A stretch of 64,000 bases of DNA from NCBI GenBank assembly GCA_016703105.1, contig JADJCS010000004.1, forward strand, positions 347,618-411,617. The letters run 5' to 3'. The position numbers were made by a program, and so were the translations under genes. The stretch comes from Flavobacteriales bacterium (GTDB lineage Bacteria > Bacteroidota > Bacteroidia > Flavobacteriales_F > PHOS-HE28). The notes under the pieces are model-generated. The model was not told where the DNA came from. It saw nothing but the letters and a program-made list of their open reading frames with translations, and did not search any database. Shown here piece after piece: positions 16,311 to 26,500 of the stretch (position 1 is the stretch's first letter; each line of letters begins with the position of its first letter).

Positions 16311-17549
16311 ATGAGCACCGTGAACCTCATCGAATCCTTCGGGGAATTCAAGGACATCAAGAACATCGACCGGGTGACCATGATGGGCATCCTGGAGGAC
16401 GTCTTCCGCGGCGTGGTGAAGAAGCGTTTCGGCGAGGAGGCCAACGTGGACATCATCATCAACCCGGACAAGGGCGACCTGGAGATCTGGCTGAACCGCG
16501 TGATCGTCGAGGACGGCATGAGCGAGGACGACAACCTGGAGATCGAACTGGCCGAAGCGCGCAAGATCGAGCCCGATTTCGAAGTGGGTGAGGAGGTGAG
16601 CCAGGAAGTGAAGATCCTCGACTTCGGCCGCCGCAACATCCTTTCGCTGAAGCAGAACCTCCAGAGCCGGATCATGGAACTGGAGAAGGACCACCTGTAC
16701 AACAAGTACAAGGAGCGGGTCGGTGAGATCATCACCGGCGAGGTGTACCAGATCTGGAAGCGCGAAACGTTGATCCTGGACGACGAGGGCAATGAGCTGA
16801 TCATGCCCAAGGACCAGCAGATCAAAGTGGATTTTTTCAAGAAGGGTGACACGGTGCGCGCCGTGGTGTGGAAAGTGGAGATGCGCAACAACACGCCCGT
16901 GGTCATCCTCAGCCGCACCGCACCGGAGTTCCTGGAGAAGTTGTTCGAGCAGGAAGTGCCTGAGGTAATGGACGGGCTCATCACCATCAAGCGTATCGTG
17001 CGCGAACCCGGGGAGCGTGCCAAGGTCGCTGTGGAGAGCTACGACGACCGCATCGACCCGGTCGGTGCATGCGTGGGCATGAAGGGAAGCCGTATCCATG
17101 GTATCGTGCGCGAACTGCGCAACGAGAACATCGATGTGATCAACTGGACCGCCAATGAGCAACTGCTGATCCAACGGGCACTGAGCCCGGCCAAGATCGG
17201 CAACATCAAGTTGGATGTGGAGCGCAAACGCGCCGAGGTGTACATGAAGCCCGACCAGGTGGCGCTCGCCATCGGCAAGGGTGGTCACAACATCAAATTG
17301 GCGAGCCGTCTAACGGGCTACGACTTGGATGTTTACCGCGAGACCGATGAGGTGACGGATGATGTGGACCTGGAGGAATTCGCGGACGAGATCGAGCATT
17401 GGATCATCGACGAGCTGAAAAAAGTAGGATGTGATACGGCGCGCAGCGTACTGGACCTTCCGGTGGAAGAACTGGTGCGTCGCAGCGATCTTGAAGAGGA
17501 GACGATCGTGGAAGTGGTAAGGGTCCTGAAAGCCGAACTGGAGGGATGA
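16311..17549 (+). CDS. nusA: Transcription termination/antitermination protein NusA
   Basis: NusA binds RNA polymerase and modulates pausing, termination and antitermination. The 412-residue protein has an N-terminal polymerase-binding domain (about 1–130), an S1 domain (about 135–200, with GEIITGEVYQIWKRE) and two KH domains. KH1 contains DPVGACVGMKGSRIHGIV and KH2 contains VALAIGKGGHNIKLASRL. A short acidic C-terminal tail carries a helix-hairpin-like repeat. If the rimP leader is an attenuator, NusA could regulate its own operon, which is an inference. Confidence 0.97.
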   Translation: MSTVNLIESFGEFKDIKNIDRVTMMGILEDVFRGVVKKRFGEEANVDIIINPDKGDLEIWLNRVIVEDGMSEDDNLEIELAEARKIEPDFEVGEEVSQEVKILDFGRRNILSLKQNLQSRIMELEKDHLYNKYKERVGEIITGEVYQIWKRETLILDDEGNELIMPKDQQIKVDFFKKGDTVRAVVWKVEMRNNTPVVILSRTAPEFLEKLFEQEVPEVMDGLITIKRIVREPGERAKVAVESYDDRIDPVGACVGMKGSRIHGIVRELRNENIDVINWTANEQLLIQRALSPAKIGNIKLDVERKRAEVYMKPDQVALAIGKGGHNIKLASRLTGYDLDVYRETDEVTDDVDLEEFADEIEHWIIDELKKVGCDTARSVLDLPVEELVRRSDLEEETIVEVVRVLKAELEG

Positions 17550-17613
17550 GCAGCGCCCTTCCGATCGCCCCGAGGGTACGGGCCGATCACGATCGGCCAC
17601 AATTGAGAACTGA

Positions 17614-20280
17614 ATGAGCGAAGCGACGGAAAAAGGCGCACGACTGAGCAAGGTGGCCCGAGAGTTCAACCTCGGGCTGCACACTGTGGTGGAGTTCCTG
17701 GAGAAGAAGGGCCACAAGGTGGAAAGCAACCCGAACACCAAGATCGGGAACGACCTCTATGACCTGCTCATGGCCGAGTTCGGCACGGACAAGGCCATGA
17801 AGGAGCAGAGCAAGGCCACGGTGCAACTGCGCCAGGAGCGCGAGACGATCAGCCTGGTGGCAGCGCCGCCGGAGAAGCCTTCCGCCAAGCCCGCCGAAGA
17901 GGAGGTCTTGATCCACAACCTACCACCGATCGATGCACCCGCACGTCCGGCGCAGCCTGAGACGATCAAGGCCAAGGTGGACCGGCCCAGTGTGAAGGTG
18001 CTGGACAAGATCGATCTGGCACCCAAGAAAAAGGCCGCTCCCGAGGCACCGGTACCGACACCCGCCCCAAGCGCAACACCGCCCGCGCCGCCCGCCGCAG
18101 CGGAGCCCGCCCCGCCCGCCGTTCCCGATGCGCCGGTGGAGCCAGAACTCATCCGCGCACGTGCGGAGAAACTCACCGGTCCGAAGACCGTGGGCCGCAT
18201 CGATCTGCCTGTGGAACGGGAACGCAAGCCCTCGGAGCGCGGCGGTTCCGGTCCGGGCAGCGCCAATGATCGCGGCCGCCGCAAGCGGATCGTGAAACCC
18301 GGCCCGGTGAACATAGATCGCGCTGTACAACAGGAACAGCGCACCACACCGCCCAGCGGCCGCCCCGGCGAACTGGACGAGAACGCGGTGAAGAAGAAAG
18401 TGAGCGAGACGCTCGCCCGTCTCACCAGCTCGGGCAAGAGCCGGGGCTCCAAAATGCGCAAGGACAAGCGGGCTGAACGCTACCAGCGCCTGGAAGAGGA
18501 GCAGGCTGCGCGCGAGCTCGCCGGACGCACACTGAAGGTGACCGAGTTCGTTACCGCGAGCGAACTGGCCTCTATGATGGGCGTGCCGGTCACGGACATC
18601 ATCAAGGCCTGCTTCAGCCTGGGCCTCATGGTGAGCATCAACCAACGCCTCGATGCCGAGACCCTTTCGGTCATCGCGGATGAATACGGCTTCAAGGTCG
18701 AGTTCGTCGGAGCTGACGTGCAGGAGAACATCCCAGTGGACACGGACGATGAGGCGCGGATGGTATCACGCCCCCCGATCGTCACGGTGATGGGTCACGT
18801 GGACCATGGCAAGACCTCGTTGCTCGACTATGTGCGCAGTGCCAATGTGGTGGCCGGTGAAGCAGGTGGTATCACCCAGCATATCGGGGCCTATAGCGTA
18901 ACGCTGAAGAACGGCAAGCACATCACGTTCCTGGATACACCGGGCCACGAGGCTTTTACAGCCATGCGCGCACGGGGTGCCCAGGTCACGGACATCGCCA
19001 TCATTGTGATCAGCGCGGACGATAGCGTTATGCCACAGACGCGCGAAGCGATCAACCACGCGCAAGCGGCGGGTGTACCGATGGTCTTCGCTTTGAACAA
19101 GATCGACAAGGAAGGGGCGGCACCGGACAAGATCCGCGAAGAGCTCAGCCAGATGAACATCCTGGTGGAAGAGTGGGGCGGCAAATTCCAGAGCCAGGAG
19201 ATCAGCGCAAAAAAAGGCATCGGGATCGAGAACCTCCTGGAGAAGGTGCTCTTGGAGAGCGACATGCTCGATCTAAAAGCCGACCCGGCGAAGCGCGCGA
19301 GCGGCGTGGTGATAGAAAGCACCCTGGAGCAAGGCCGTGGCTACGTGACCACCATTCTGGTGGAGGGCGGCACCTTGCGACGGGGAGATATCCTACTGGC
19401 CGGCCAGTTCAGTGGTCGTGTGAGGAACATGTTCAACGAACGGGGCGTTCCCGTGCTGGAGGCTGGTCCTTCCGTACCGGTTTCCATCCTGGGTCTGGAT
19501 GGTGCCCCCAACGCGGGTGATCATTTCCATGTGTTCGAGGATGAACGCGAGGCCCGGCAGATCGCCACGCGCCGCCAGCAACTGCAGCGCGAACAAGGGA
19601 TCCGCACCCATAAGCACATCACCTTGGACGAGATCGGCCGCCGTTTGGCCATCGGCGATTTCAAGGAGCTCAATATCATCGTGAAAGGCGACGTGGATGG
19701 ATCGGTGGAAGCCCTAACCGACTCACTGTTGAAACTCAGCACGGAGAAGATCAAGGTCTCCGTGATCCACAAGGCGGTTGGCCCGATCGCGGAGAGCGAT
19801 GTGCTGCTAGCCACCGCCTCGGATGCCATCATCATCGGGTTCCAAGTGCGGCCCACACCAGGTGCGCGCAAATTGGCCGAAGCCGAGGAGATCGACATCC
19901 GTCTCTACTCGATCATCTACGACGCCATCGAAGAGATCAAGCAGGCCATGGAGGGCATGCTGGCTCCGAAAGAGGTGGAAAAGGTGGTGGGCACTGCGGA
20001 GGTCCGCGATGTGTTCAAGATCAGCAAGGTGGGCACCGTGGCCGGATGTTTTGTGATCGATGGCAAGATCAAGCGGTCGAACAAGGTGCGCTTGATCCGC
20101 GAGGGCATTGTGGTCTACACCGGCGATCTGGCCGACCTCAAGCGCTTCAAGGACGACGTGAAGGAGGTGACGCATGGTTACGAGTGCGGCCTCTCCATCA
20201 AGAACTTCAACGACATCAAGGTCGGCGACAACGTCGAGGCGTTCGAGATGGTGGAGGTGAAGCAGACGCTCGATAGCTGA
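17614..20280 (+). CDS. infB: Translation initiation factor IF-2
   Basis: IF-2 is the GTPase that places initiator tRNA on the 30S subunit and promotes subunit joining. At 888 residues it has an IF2_N domain (about 8–55), then a long Pro/Ala- and charge-rich disordered linker (about 80–290, with runs such as PAPSATPPAPPAAAEPAPPA). A second IF2_N-like domain (about 310–365) precedes the G domain. The G domain has GHVDHGKT (about 393–400), DTPGHEAF (about 441–448) and NKID (about 495–498), followed by domains II–IV. It ends with a long inverted repeat that probably terminates the operon. The gap to nusA is 64 bases. Confidence 0.98.
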   Translation: MSEATEKGARLSKVAREFNLGLHTVVEFLEKKGHKVESNPNTKIGNDLYDLLMAEFGTDKAMKEQSKATVQLRQERETISLVAAPPEKPSAKPAEEEVLIHNLPPIDAPARPAQPETIKAKVDRPSVKVLDKIDLAPKKKAAPEAPVPTPAPSATPPAPPAAAEPAPPAVPDAPVEPELIRARAEKLTGPKTVGRIDLPVERERKPSERGGSGPGSANDRGRRKRIVKPGPVNIDRAVQQEQRTTPPSGRPGELDENAVKKKVSETLARLTSSGKSRGSKMRKDKRAERYQRLEEEQAARELAGRTLKVTEFVTASELASMMGVPVTDIIKACFSLGLMVSINQRLDAETLSVIADEYGFKVEFVGADVQENIPVDTDDEARMVSRPPIVTVMGHVDHGKTSLLDYVRSANVVAGEAGGITQHIGAYSVTLKNGKHITFLDTPGHEAFTAMRARGAQVTDIAIIVISADDSVMPQTREAINHAQAAGVPMVFALNKIDKEGAAPDKIREELSQMNILVEEWGGKFQSQEISAKKGIGIENLLEKVLLESDMLDLKADPAKRASGVVIESTLEQGRGYVTTILVEGGTLRRGDILLAGQFSGRVRNMFNERGVPVLEAGPSVPVSILGLDGAPNAGDHFHVFEDEREARQIATRRQQLQREQGIRTHKHITLDEIGRRLAIGDFKELNIIVKGDVDGSVEALTDSLLKLSTEKIKVSVIHKAVGPIAESDVLLATASDAIIIGFQVRPTPGARKLAEAEEIDIRLYSIIYDAIEEIKQAMEGMLAPKEVEKVVGTAEVRDVFKISKVGTVAGCFVIDGKIKRSNKVRLIREGIVVYTGDLADLKRFKDDVKEVTHGYECGLSIKNFNDIKVGDNVEAFEMVEVKQTLDS

Positions 20281-20307
20281 GGGGAATAGTGCGGAGCCAC
20301 GAGGTTC

Positions 20308-20349
20308 CGAACAACGAAGGCCGGGATCTATCCCGGCCTTCGTTGTTCG
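20308..20349 (+). terminator. Long perfect hairpin after infB, probable terminator
   Basis: A perfect 19-base-pair inverted repeat (20308–20326 with 20331–20349) with loop TCTA starts 27 bases after the infB stop. The distal arm is rich in T (CCTTCGTTGTTCG) but no pure T run follows, so it may act in both directions or protect the 3' end. The remaining 20350–20502 holds nothing I can name. Confidence 0.6.
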
Positions 20350-20502
20350 TGTCTCTTCCGCAGTCCCGCTCCCCCGAACGCGGGCCCTAGCACTGACTTG
20401 GATCATCTCAAGCCGCCTCTGGCGGACCGAAAGGCGCACCGCGCTGGTTCCCGTAACGACCCATCTCGAACCACTTCCGCTGCGACCCCGTCCGAAAGTG
20501 AT

Positions 20503-21480
20503 CTAGAACACGATCTTCTGTCTGCGCAGGCGGGTGCGGTACTTCTTGCTGCGCGACTTGAACTTGTAGATCTTGTAATGCACCTGCGCGCGGATGAAGA
20601 GGTATGCGTCGAGGTCGTCAGGGTCGCCGCGCTGCGCGCCGGGCCCGTACCGGAGGCCCTCCGGTTGTGGGTCCGCCAGGAATGCGGCCGCCTCTCCGGA
20701 GGGCGAGCCTTCACCACCGTTCGCCTCCGCAATGGCGTCGTTGTCGTAGTACACGTCGCTCACATCGTCGATGTAGTCGGTGAAGGTCTTGGAATACTGT
20801 AGCTCGAGACCGAAACTGAGCACCTTGCTCAATTGCTTGCGGATCCCAATGCCCATCGGGATCGCGAAACTGAAGTTCGAGTATTCCTCCGGCCCACCCT
20901 CCAAGCCTTGTCCTTCGGTGTGTAGGGGTTTGAGTTCCACCCACGCATTGTTGAACTTGCCCTTCGGGTTGAAGTAACAACCGCCCACACCCGCGAACAC
21001 ATAGAGCCCGATGCGAGAGGACTTTGTTCCCTTCACACCCCGGATATCATACAGGTGGCCGAGCTCTTCCAGGAACGGGTGAACTTCGAGCAAGAACGCG
21101 CCCTCGAACAGGTCGGACCGGAAATTCAGGTTTCTGCGCGCACGGGCGGGTTCGTTGGTCAGGTTGTCGTTACCGGCCATCACCCCGTAGGCCAACTGAG
21201 TGCGCAGGCTGAGCCGCTCGCGGATATAGTAACGATGCGCGAGAGCGAACGCGGGCCGCGTCTGGCTCAACTCCAAGTCCCAAATGAAGGAGGTGCCGAC
21301 CTGGTCACGCCCCCCCAGTTCGCCTAGGAAATTCGATGCTCCCAAGCCGATGGAGATCTCGTTGCGATGCGTTTTCCAATAGTCGGTGGTCCGGAAGTAT
21401 TGAGCGTTCGCCTTGGGTGCATAGCACAAGGCCGCCAGCACGAGCGCGGACCAACACAGAAGGGGACGCCAGGCGACCAT
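20503..21480 (-). CDS. DUF6089 family outer-membrane protein
   Basis: A signal peptide (MVAWRPLLCWSALVLAALCY to ANAQ) precedes a predicted beta-barrel of about 300 residues. Its features include GLGASNFLGELGG, alternating aromatic strands (YVFAGVGGCYFNPKG) and a basic C-terminal strand ending QKIVF. This matches the Bacteroidota DUF6089 family, which resembles PorT-like barrels. An inner Gly/Asp/Pro-rich loop sits at about 255–290. The frame is open upstream to 21666; ATG 21480 gives the cleanest signal peptide, but ATG 21504 or 21573 are possible, the last closer to the -7 box. Function unknown. Confidence 0.75.
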   Translation of the reverse strand: MVAWRPLLCWSALVLAALCYAPKANAQYFRTTDYWKTHRNEISIGLGASNFLGELGGRDQVGTSFIWDLELSQTRPAFALAHRYYIRERLSLRTQLAYGVMAGNDNLTNEPARARRNLNFRSDLFEGAFLLEVHPFLEELGHLYDIRGVKGTKSSRIGLYVFAGVGGCYFNPKGKFNNAWVELKPLHTEGQGLEGGPEEYSNFSFAIPMGIGIRKQLSKVLSFGLELQYSKTFTDYIDDVSDVYYDNDAIAEANGGEGSPSGEAAAFLADPQPEGLRYGPGAQRGDPDDLDAYLFIRAQVHYKIYKFKSRSKKYRTRLRRQKIVF

Positions 21481-21593
21481 CAGCGAAGACCGTTCACGCC
21501 ACATGGCTGCTCGCTCCGGGCCTTGTGCGCCACTGCTGGCGCGGTCTCCGGGGGCGGGTGTGCATGTGCGCATGAAGGGGCGGCCAAGGTAGG

Positions 21594-21601
21594 GAACGGA
21601 C
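21594..21601 (-). promoter_or_regulatory. Weak -7-like box before the DUF6089 gene
   Basis: On the minus strand TACCTTGG has one mismatch to TAnnTTTG. It lies 20 bases before ATG 21573 and 113 before ATG 21480, and falls within the 3' side of the region next to the SPOR gene's stop. Confidence 0.3.
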
Positions 21602-21613
21602 ATGGAACAGCCG

Positions 21614-22021
21614 TCACGGCGTGCTCCCTTCCGAAAGTCGTGGTGGCTCGATCCGGTCCTGCACAACGTAACACCCGGGCTGCTCCTCCCTCAGATCATG
21701 TCGGAGCCGTTCGGCGCTGATGCGGTCGCGTAGGTCGCCTACCCGGATCCGGAAATTGGGTGCCAGGTAGCTGAGGTAAGCAGGCACATCGGGATGCTTC
21801 AGCAGGAAGGTCTGGCGCGTTTTCACGGCATCCGCTTTCGCACCCAGAAAGATCTGCACCCGATACCCGTCGATCACATGGTCCGATGCAGGGTACTCCT
21901 CCAGGAACCTCAGCGCACGCTCATCCCCGGACCATTCGATCGAGGCGGTGTTGGTCTGTGCAAGGAGGGTGCTCCATGGGACCGTACCCACCAACAGGTA
22001 CCATAGGCTCGAGCGTATCAT
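21614..22021 (-). CDS. Small exported SPOR-domain protein
   Basis: This 135-residue protein has a signal peptide (MIRSSLWYLLVGTVPWSTLL) and a C-terminal SPOR-like domain. The domain is marked by DGYRVQIFLGAKADAVKTRQ, FLLKHPDVPAYLSYLAPNFR and IRVGDLRDRISAERLRHDL. SPOR domains bind peptidoglycan lacking stem peptides, so a periplasmic or outer-membrane-associated location is likely. ATG 22021 is favoured over the open extension to 22078 because a perfect -7 box ends 7 bases upstream. It lies in front of the DUF6089 gene on the same strand. Confidence 0.8.
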   Translation of the reverse strand: MIRSSLWYLLVGTVPWSTLLAQTNTASIEWSGDERALRFLEEYPASDHVIDGYRVQIFLGAKADAVKTRQTFLLKHPDVPAYLSYLAPNFRIRVGDLRDRISAERLRHDLREEQPGCYVVQDRIEPPRLSEGSTP

Positions 22022-22028
22022 GCTGCGG

Positions 22029-22036
22029 CAAAGGTA
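22029..22036 (-). promoter_or_regulatory. Putative -7 box for the SPOR gene
   Basis: On the minus strand TACCTTTG matches TAnnTTTG exactly and ends 7 bases before ATG 22021. It is the clearest case here for a nearly leaderless mRNA. Confidence 0.55.
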
Positions 22037-22176
22037 GGTGGGGGTGCCGTCCCGATGGGCGCATTCGCGGGCTGACATTGGTGTGGATGGCGACCTACGC
22101 TGTTTAGAACGATCCTAAATAGTGACGCTTCCATGGCTTAGCCACACCCCACCCGTCCCCGGTACGCTTCGCCGTT

Positions 22177-22184
22177 TATTTTTG
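22177..22184 (+). promoter_or_regulatory. Putative -7 box for the act–cox operon
   Basis: TATTTTTG matches TAnnTTTG exactly, 41 bases before the actA ATG. The divergent region 22037–22176 also holds an imperfect palindrome around 22103–22119 (TTTAG and CTAAA arms), which could be a regulator site. Confidence 0.5.
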
Positions 22185-22225
22185 CGCCGCATCTACAGGG
22201 CCACCCCTCGCCAAAATCGTCCGGA

Positions 22226-23557
22226 ATGCCGCGTCCAACAAGGATTTCTCCACGTTCCACCGGGCTCTTCCACGCACTGTTCTTCCTGATCCTCATCGTA
22301 TTCGCGGGGTCGGTTCGCGCCCAAAGCGCTGATGCCGCCCTCTATGGTGCGGGTGAGAAGATCTTCAAAGCCAACTGTCAGAGTTGCCACAAGCCACATG
22401 TGAAGCAGGCCACCGGCCCAGCGCTCAAGGATGCGCGTGCGCGCTGGGAAGGTCAGGGCGACATATATGCGTGGGTGCGGAACAGTCAGACGGTGGTGAA
22501 GAGCGGCAATGCCTATGCGCAGAAGCTCTTTGGTGAGTGGAACCAAATCATGACGCCGCAGGCTCTTACCAACGAGGAGATCGACGCCGTCCTCTACTAT
22601 GCGGACAATTTTGTTCCACCCGCACCCAAAGGTGGGGATCAGCCGACACCGGTGGGCGCCCCCGCACCCGAAGCACCGATGTGGCCATGGCTGATCGTGG
22701 TCGGGCTGCTGCTCGCAGTGGTCACGCTAAGCTTGGGTGGCGTGCGCAAGAGCCTTACCAGCGCGGTGCGCGAGGCCGAGGGTCAGCGACCCATCGGCGA
22801 CAGGACCGGGTTACAACGTTTATATCATTGGGCGGGGGACAACAAGATATTCGCGTCGGTGATCGGCCTCTCGCTGGTCACTTGGTTCCTTGTTGCTGCT
22901 TGGTATTGGGCGCTCACGATCGGAGTGTATGGCGGCGATACCGTCGAACATTACAAGCCCGAACAGCCGATCCTCTTCAACCACACGCTGCACGCCGGCA
23001 AGGCCGATAAGAACAACCTCGCGATAAATTGCCAGTACTGCCACAGCAGTGCGGAGAAAAGCAAGCATGCTGGTATTCCCAGTGCGAACGTCTGTATGAA
23101 CTGCCACAAGGCGGTAGCGCAAGGCCGCTCGGACGCGGGTACGAAAGAGATCCAGAAGATATACGCGGCGGTGGGTTGGGATCCGGAAAAGCTGGCCTAC
23201 ACGGGCAAGGAGGATCCGATCGAATGGGTGAAAGTGCATAATCTGCCCGATCATGCCTTCTTCAGTCATGCCCAGCATGTGGCCGTAGGTAAATTGGAGT
23301 GCCAGGAATGCCATGGCCCCATTGACGAGAAGATGGACGTGGCCGAGCAATGGGCCCCCCTCACCATGGGTTGGTGTATCCAGTGCCACAACGAAAAGGA
23401 TGTGAAGATGGCCGGCAACGGCTATTACGATGAGTTGATGGTGCGTATGGAAGCGAACGAGAAGCTCGGGCACCGCGAGCTCAAGGAGTATTTGGAGGAC
23501 GAAAAGATCACCGTGAAGGAGCTTGGCGGCTGGGAGTGCGCCAAGTGTCACTACTAA
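22226..23557 (+). CDS. actA: Alternative complex III subunit A, multiheme cytochrome c
   Basis: ActA is the periplasmic multiheme c subunit of alternative complex III, which oxidises menaquinol and reduces the terminal oxidase or a carrier. The 443-residue protein has a signal/anchor (about 12–32), an N-terminal single-heme domain (CQSCH 51–55), and two membrane helices (about 152–170 and 208–230). The pentaheme domain follows, with CQYCH 269–273, CMNCH 290–294, CQECH 359–363, CIQCH 384–388 and CAKCH 438–442. Six CXXCH motifs thus occur, one more than the pentaheme core. It heads actABCDEF–coxBA. Confidence 0.94.
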   Translation: MPRPTRISPRSTGLFHALFFLILIVFAGSVRAQSADAALYGAGEKIFKANCQSCHKPHVKQATGPALKDARARWEGQGDIYAWVRNSQTVVKSGNAYAQKLFGEWNQIMTPQALTNEEIDAVLYYADNFVPPAPKGGDQPTPVGAPAPEAPMWPWLIVVGLLLAVVTLSLGGVRKSLTSAVREAEGQRPIGDRTGLQRLYHWAGDNKIFASVIGLSLVTWFLVAAWYWALTIGVYGGDTVEHYKPEQPILFNHTLHAGKADKNNLAINCQYCHSSAEKSKHAGIPSANVCMNCHKAVAQGRSDAGTKEIQKIYAAVGWDPEKLAYTGKEDPIEWVKVHNLPDHAFFSHAQHVAVGKLECQECHGPIDEKMDVAEQWAPLTMGWCIQCHNEKDVKMAGNGYYDELMVRMEANEKLGHRELKEYLEDEKITVKELGGWECAKCHY

Positions 23558-23574
23558 GAACACCGCGCAGCCGC

Positions 23575-26500
23575 ATGTCGAGCTCGAAGCGTTACTGGCA
23601 GGACCTGGCCCAACTGGAGCAGGCCTCTGATGTGATCAAGGGCCGGGAGAACGAGTTCCAGACCCCACTGCCCATCGATGAGATGTTGGCGGATAAAGGC
23701 CTCACCGGTTCTACCACCGGTCGCCGCGATTTCCTGAAGTTCCTGGGCTTCGGCGTAGGAGCCGCCGCTTTGGCCGCCTGCGAAACGCCGGTGATCAAGA
23801 GCATTCCTTATGTGAACAAACCGGAGGAGATCGTCCCCGGCGTGGCCACTTGGTACGCGAGCACCTACTACGATGGTAGCGACTACGCCAGCATCCTGGT
23901 GAAGACGCGCGAAGGCCGACCGATCCACATCATGGGCAACCCACGGTTCGGCATCAACCGCAACCCGAAGTTGAGCGTGGGCGCCGTGAGCGCCCGCATC
24001 AATAGCTCCGTATTGGGTCTCTACGATAGCGAGCGTTTGAAAGGGCCCGTGAAGTACGTCGTAGGTGAGAACGGCACTGCGGGCCAGGCTTCCACATGGA
24101 GTGAAGCGGACAAGGCCATTATGGCCAAATTGGATGCCGTCGCTACCGGTGACAAGCGCATCGTGCTGCTCACCGGTACCGTGATCAGTCCGAGCACCAA
24201 GGCCGCGATCGCGAAGCTACAGGGTAAGTACGCTTCGGCGCCCGCCGCTGAAGGAAGTGTGGCCACCAGCAAGGTGGACCATGTGCAGTACGACGCGATC
24301 AGTTACAGCGGTCTCACCAATGCCAATGAGAAGAGCTTCGGCCTGCGCGTTATGCCGAGCTATGACCTGACGAAGGCGGACGTGATCGTGGCCGTGGATT
24401 GCGATTTCCTCAGCACCTGGGGTAGCACCACCGAGCACAGTTGGCAGTATACCAGCCGTCGCCGTCCCGAGGATGGGGGCATGAACAAGCACTGGCAGTT
24501 CGAAGCGCGAATGAGCAATACCGGAGCGAACGCCGACATGCGTGTAGCTGTCAAGGTGAGCGAGCTGCCCGCGGTAGTGATCGGCCTGCACGACGCGATC
24601 GCGAAGAAGGCAGGCGGTGCGACGGTCGGCGGCGGATCGGAGAACGCCTCAGTAGCGCGGGCCGCCGATGAGCTCTGGGCCGCGAAAGGCAAAAGCCTCG
24701 TGCTCGCTGGAAGCAATGATGAAGGCGTGCAGACCCTGGTGAACAGCATCAACACCATGCTGGGGAACTACGGAAGCACCATCGACCTGGCCAACCCGAC
24801 CTACTTCTATCAAGGGGATGATGCGGCGATGGACAAGCTGGTCGCTGACATGAACGCCGGCCGGATCGGTGCGCTACTGATCGCCGATGTCAATCCCGCC
24901 TACCAGTTGTCGAACGCCGCCGAATTCCGCACGGGGCTGGGCAAAGTGGACCTGAGCGTCCACATGGGAACGCATGCGGATGAGACCGCGAGCCTCTGCC
25001 ATTGGAACTGCGCGGACCACCATTTCCTCGAGAGTTGGAACGACCTGATGCCCAAGACGGGCCGTTACGCGCTGGCGCAGCCCACCATTCGGCCGCTGTT
25101 CGACACGCGCCAGTGGCAGGAGAGCTTGCTGCGTTGGGCGGGTGATATGGGCAGCTACCACGAGCTGATCCGCAGCACTTGGCGGACGGCGATGTCGAGC
25201 CGTACGGATGCCGCCACGATGCCTCCCTTCGAGCGTGTATGGGAGACATCGTTGCACGACGGCGGCTTCGACGCTTACACCGGCACTCCTTCCGCTGTGG
25301 TCTTCACTGGCGATGTGAAAGTCGCTGGCGACCTGGCCAAAAAGTCCGCGAGCGTTGCCGGTGAATGGGAACTGGCACTTTACACCAAGGAGAGCATTGG
25401 GGATGGTCGCCATGCGAACAATCCATGGCTGCAGGAGTTGCCAGATCCGCTGAGCAAGGTGACCTGGGACAACTACGTGTTGATGGCGCCCGTTGACATG
25501 AAGCGCCTTGGCCTGAACATTTACCTGGGTCAAGAACATCCAGCGAGCTTGGTGAAAGTGGCCGCGAACGGTGGGGAGATCGAACTGCCGGTGGTGCCAG
25601 CGCCGGGCCAAAAGGCCGGGACCATTTCGATCGCGTTGGGCTATGGCCGTGGCGCGAACGGCGAACGTGTGGGCCGTGCTGCTTGTTTACTAGGGGAAGA
25701 TGGCCTCGTTGTGCCTGTGGGCCGCAACGCCTATCCCTTCACCAGCCGCGTGAACGGCACCGTGAGCTATGCCGCATTGAGCGCCACGGTGTCGCCTACA
25801 GGCGCCACCTACCCAATGGCCCTCACACAAACGCACATGACGGATATGGACCGTCATAGCGCTGTGAAGGAGACCAGTCTTGGCGTATGGGCGAAGCACG
25901 ATCCCAAGGGCACCTACAACCATCCACATACGATGGCGGTGCATGAGGACGTCAATGAGGATGGTGCGATCGATGCGCGCGACCGCAAGCCGGTGAAGGA
26001 CTTCGATCTGTGGGAGGAGCATCCTCTGGGCGTGAACCATCGCTGGGGGATGAGCATCGACCTCAATAGCTGCACAGGTTGTGGGGCTTGCATCACCGCC
26101 TGCACCAGCGAGAACAACGTGTCCGTGGTCGGCAAGGATGAAGTGCGCCGCAGCCGCGAGATGCACTGGCTGCGACTTGACCGTTATTACAGCTCCGAAA
26201 TGACCAAGGAGCGCGCGCAAGAAGAGGGCGTGGGCAAGATCGACATGTACCTGCGGATGGAGGTGCCTGAGGAGAACCCCAAAGTGGTGTTCATGCCTAT
26301 GATGTGCCAGCACTGCAACCACGCGCCGTGCGAAACGGTATGTCCGGTGGCGGCTACCACGCACAGCAACGAAGGCCTGAACATGATGGCCTACAACCGC
26401 TGCATCGGCACACGGTACTGTAGTAACAATTGCCCCTACAAAGTGCGCCGCTTCAACTGGTTCAACTACGTAACGGCGAAGTTCGGCGAAGTGAACCCCG

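Noticed and set aside
17850..18480. Repetitive Pro/Ala coding as a possible tandem repeat
   Set aside because: It is the disordered linker of IF-2, which is commonly low in complexity and not a DNA repeat.
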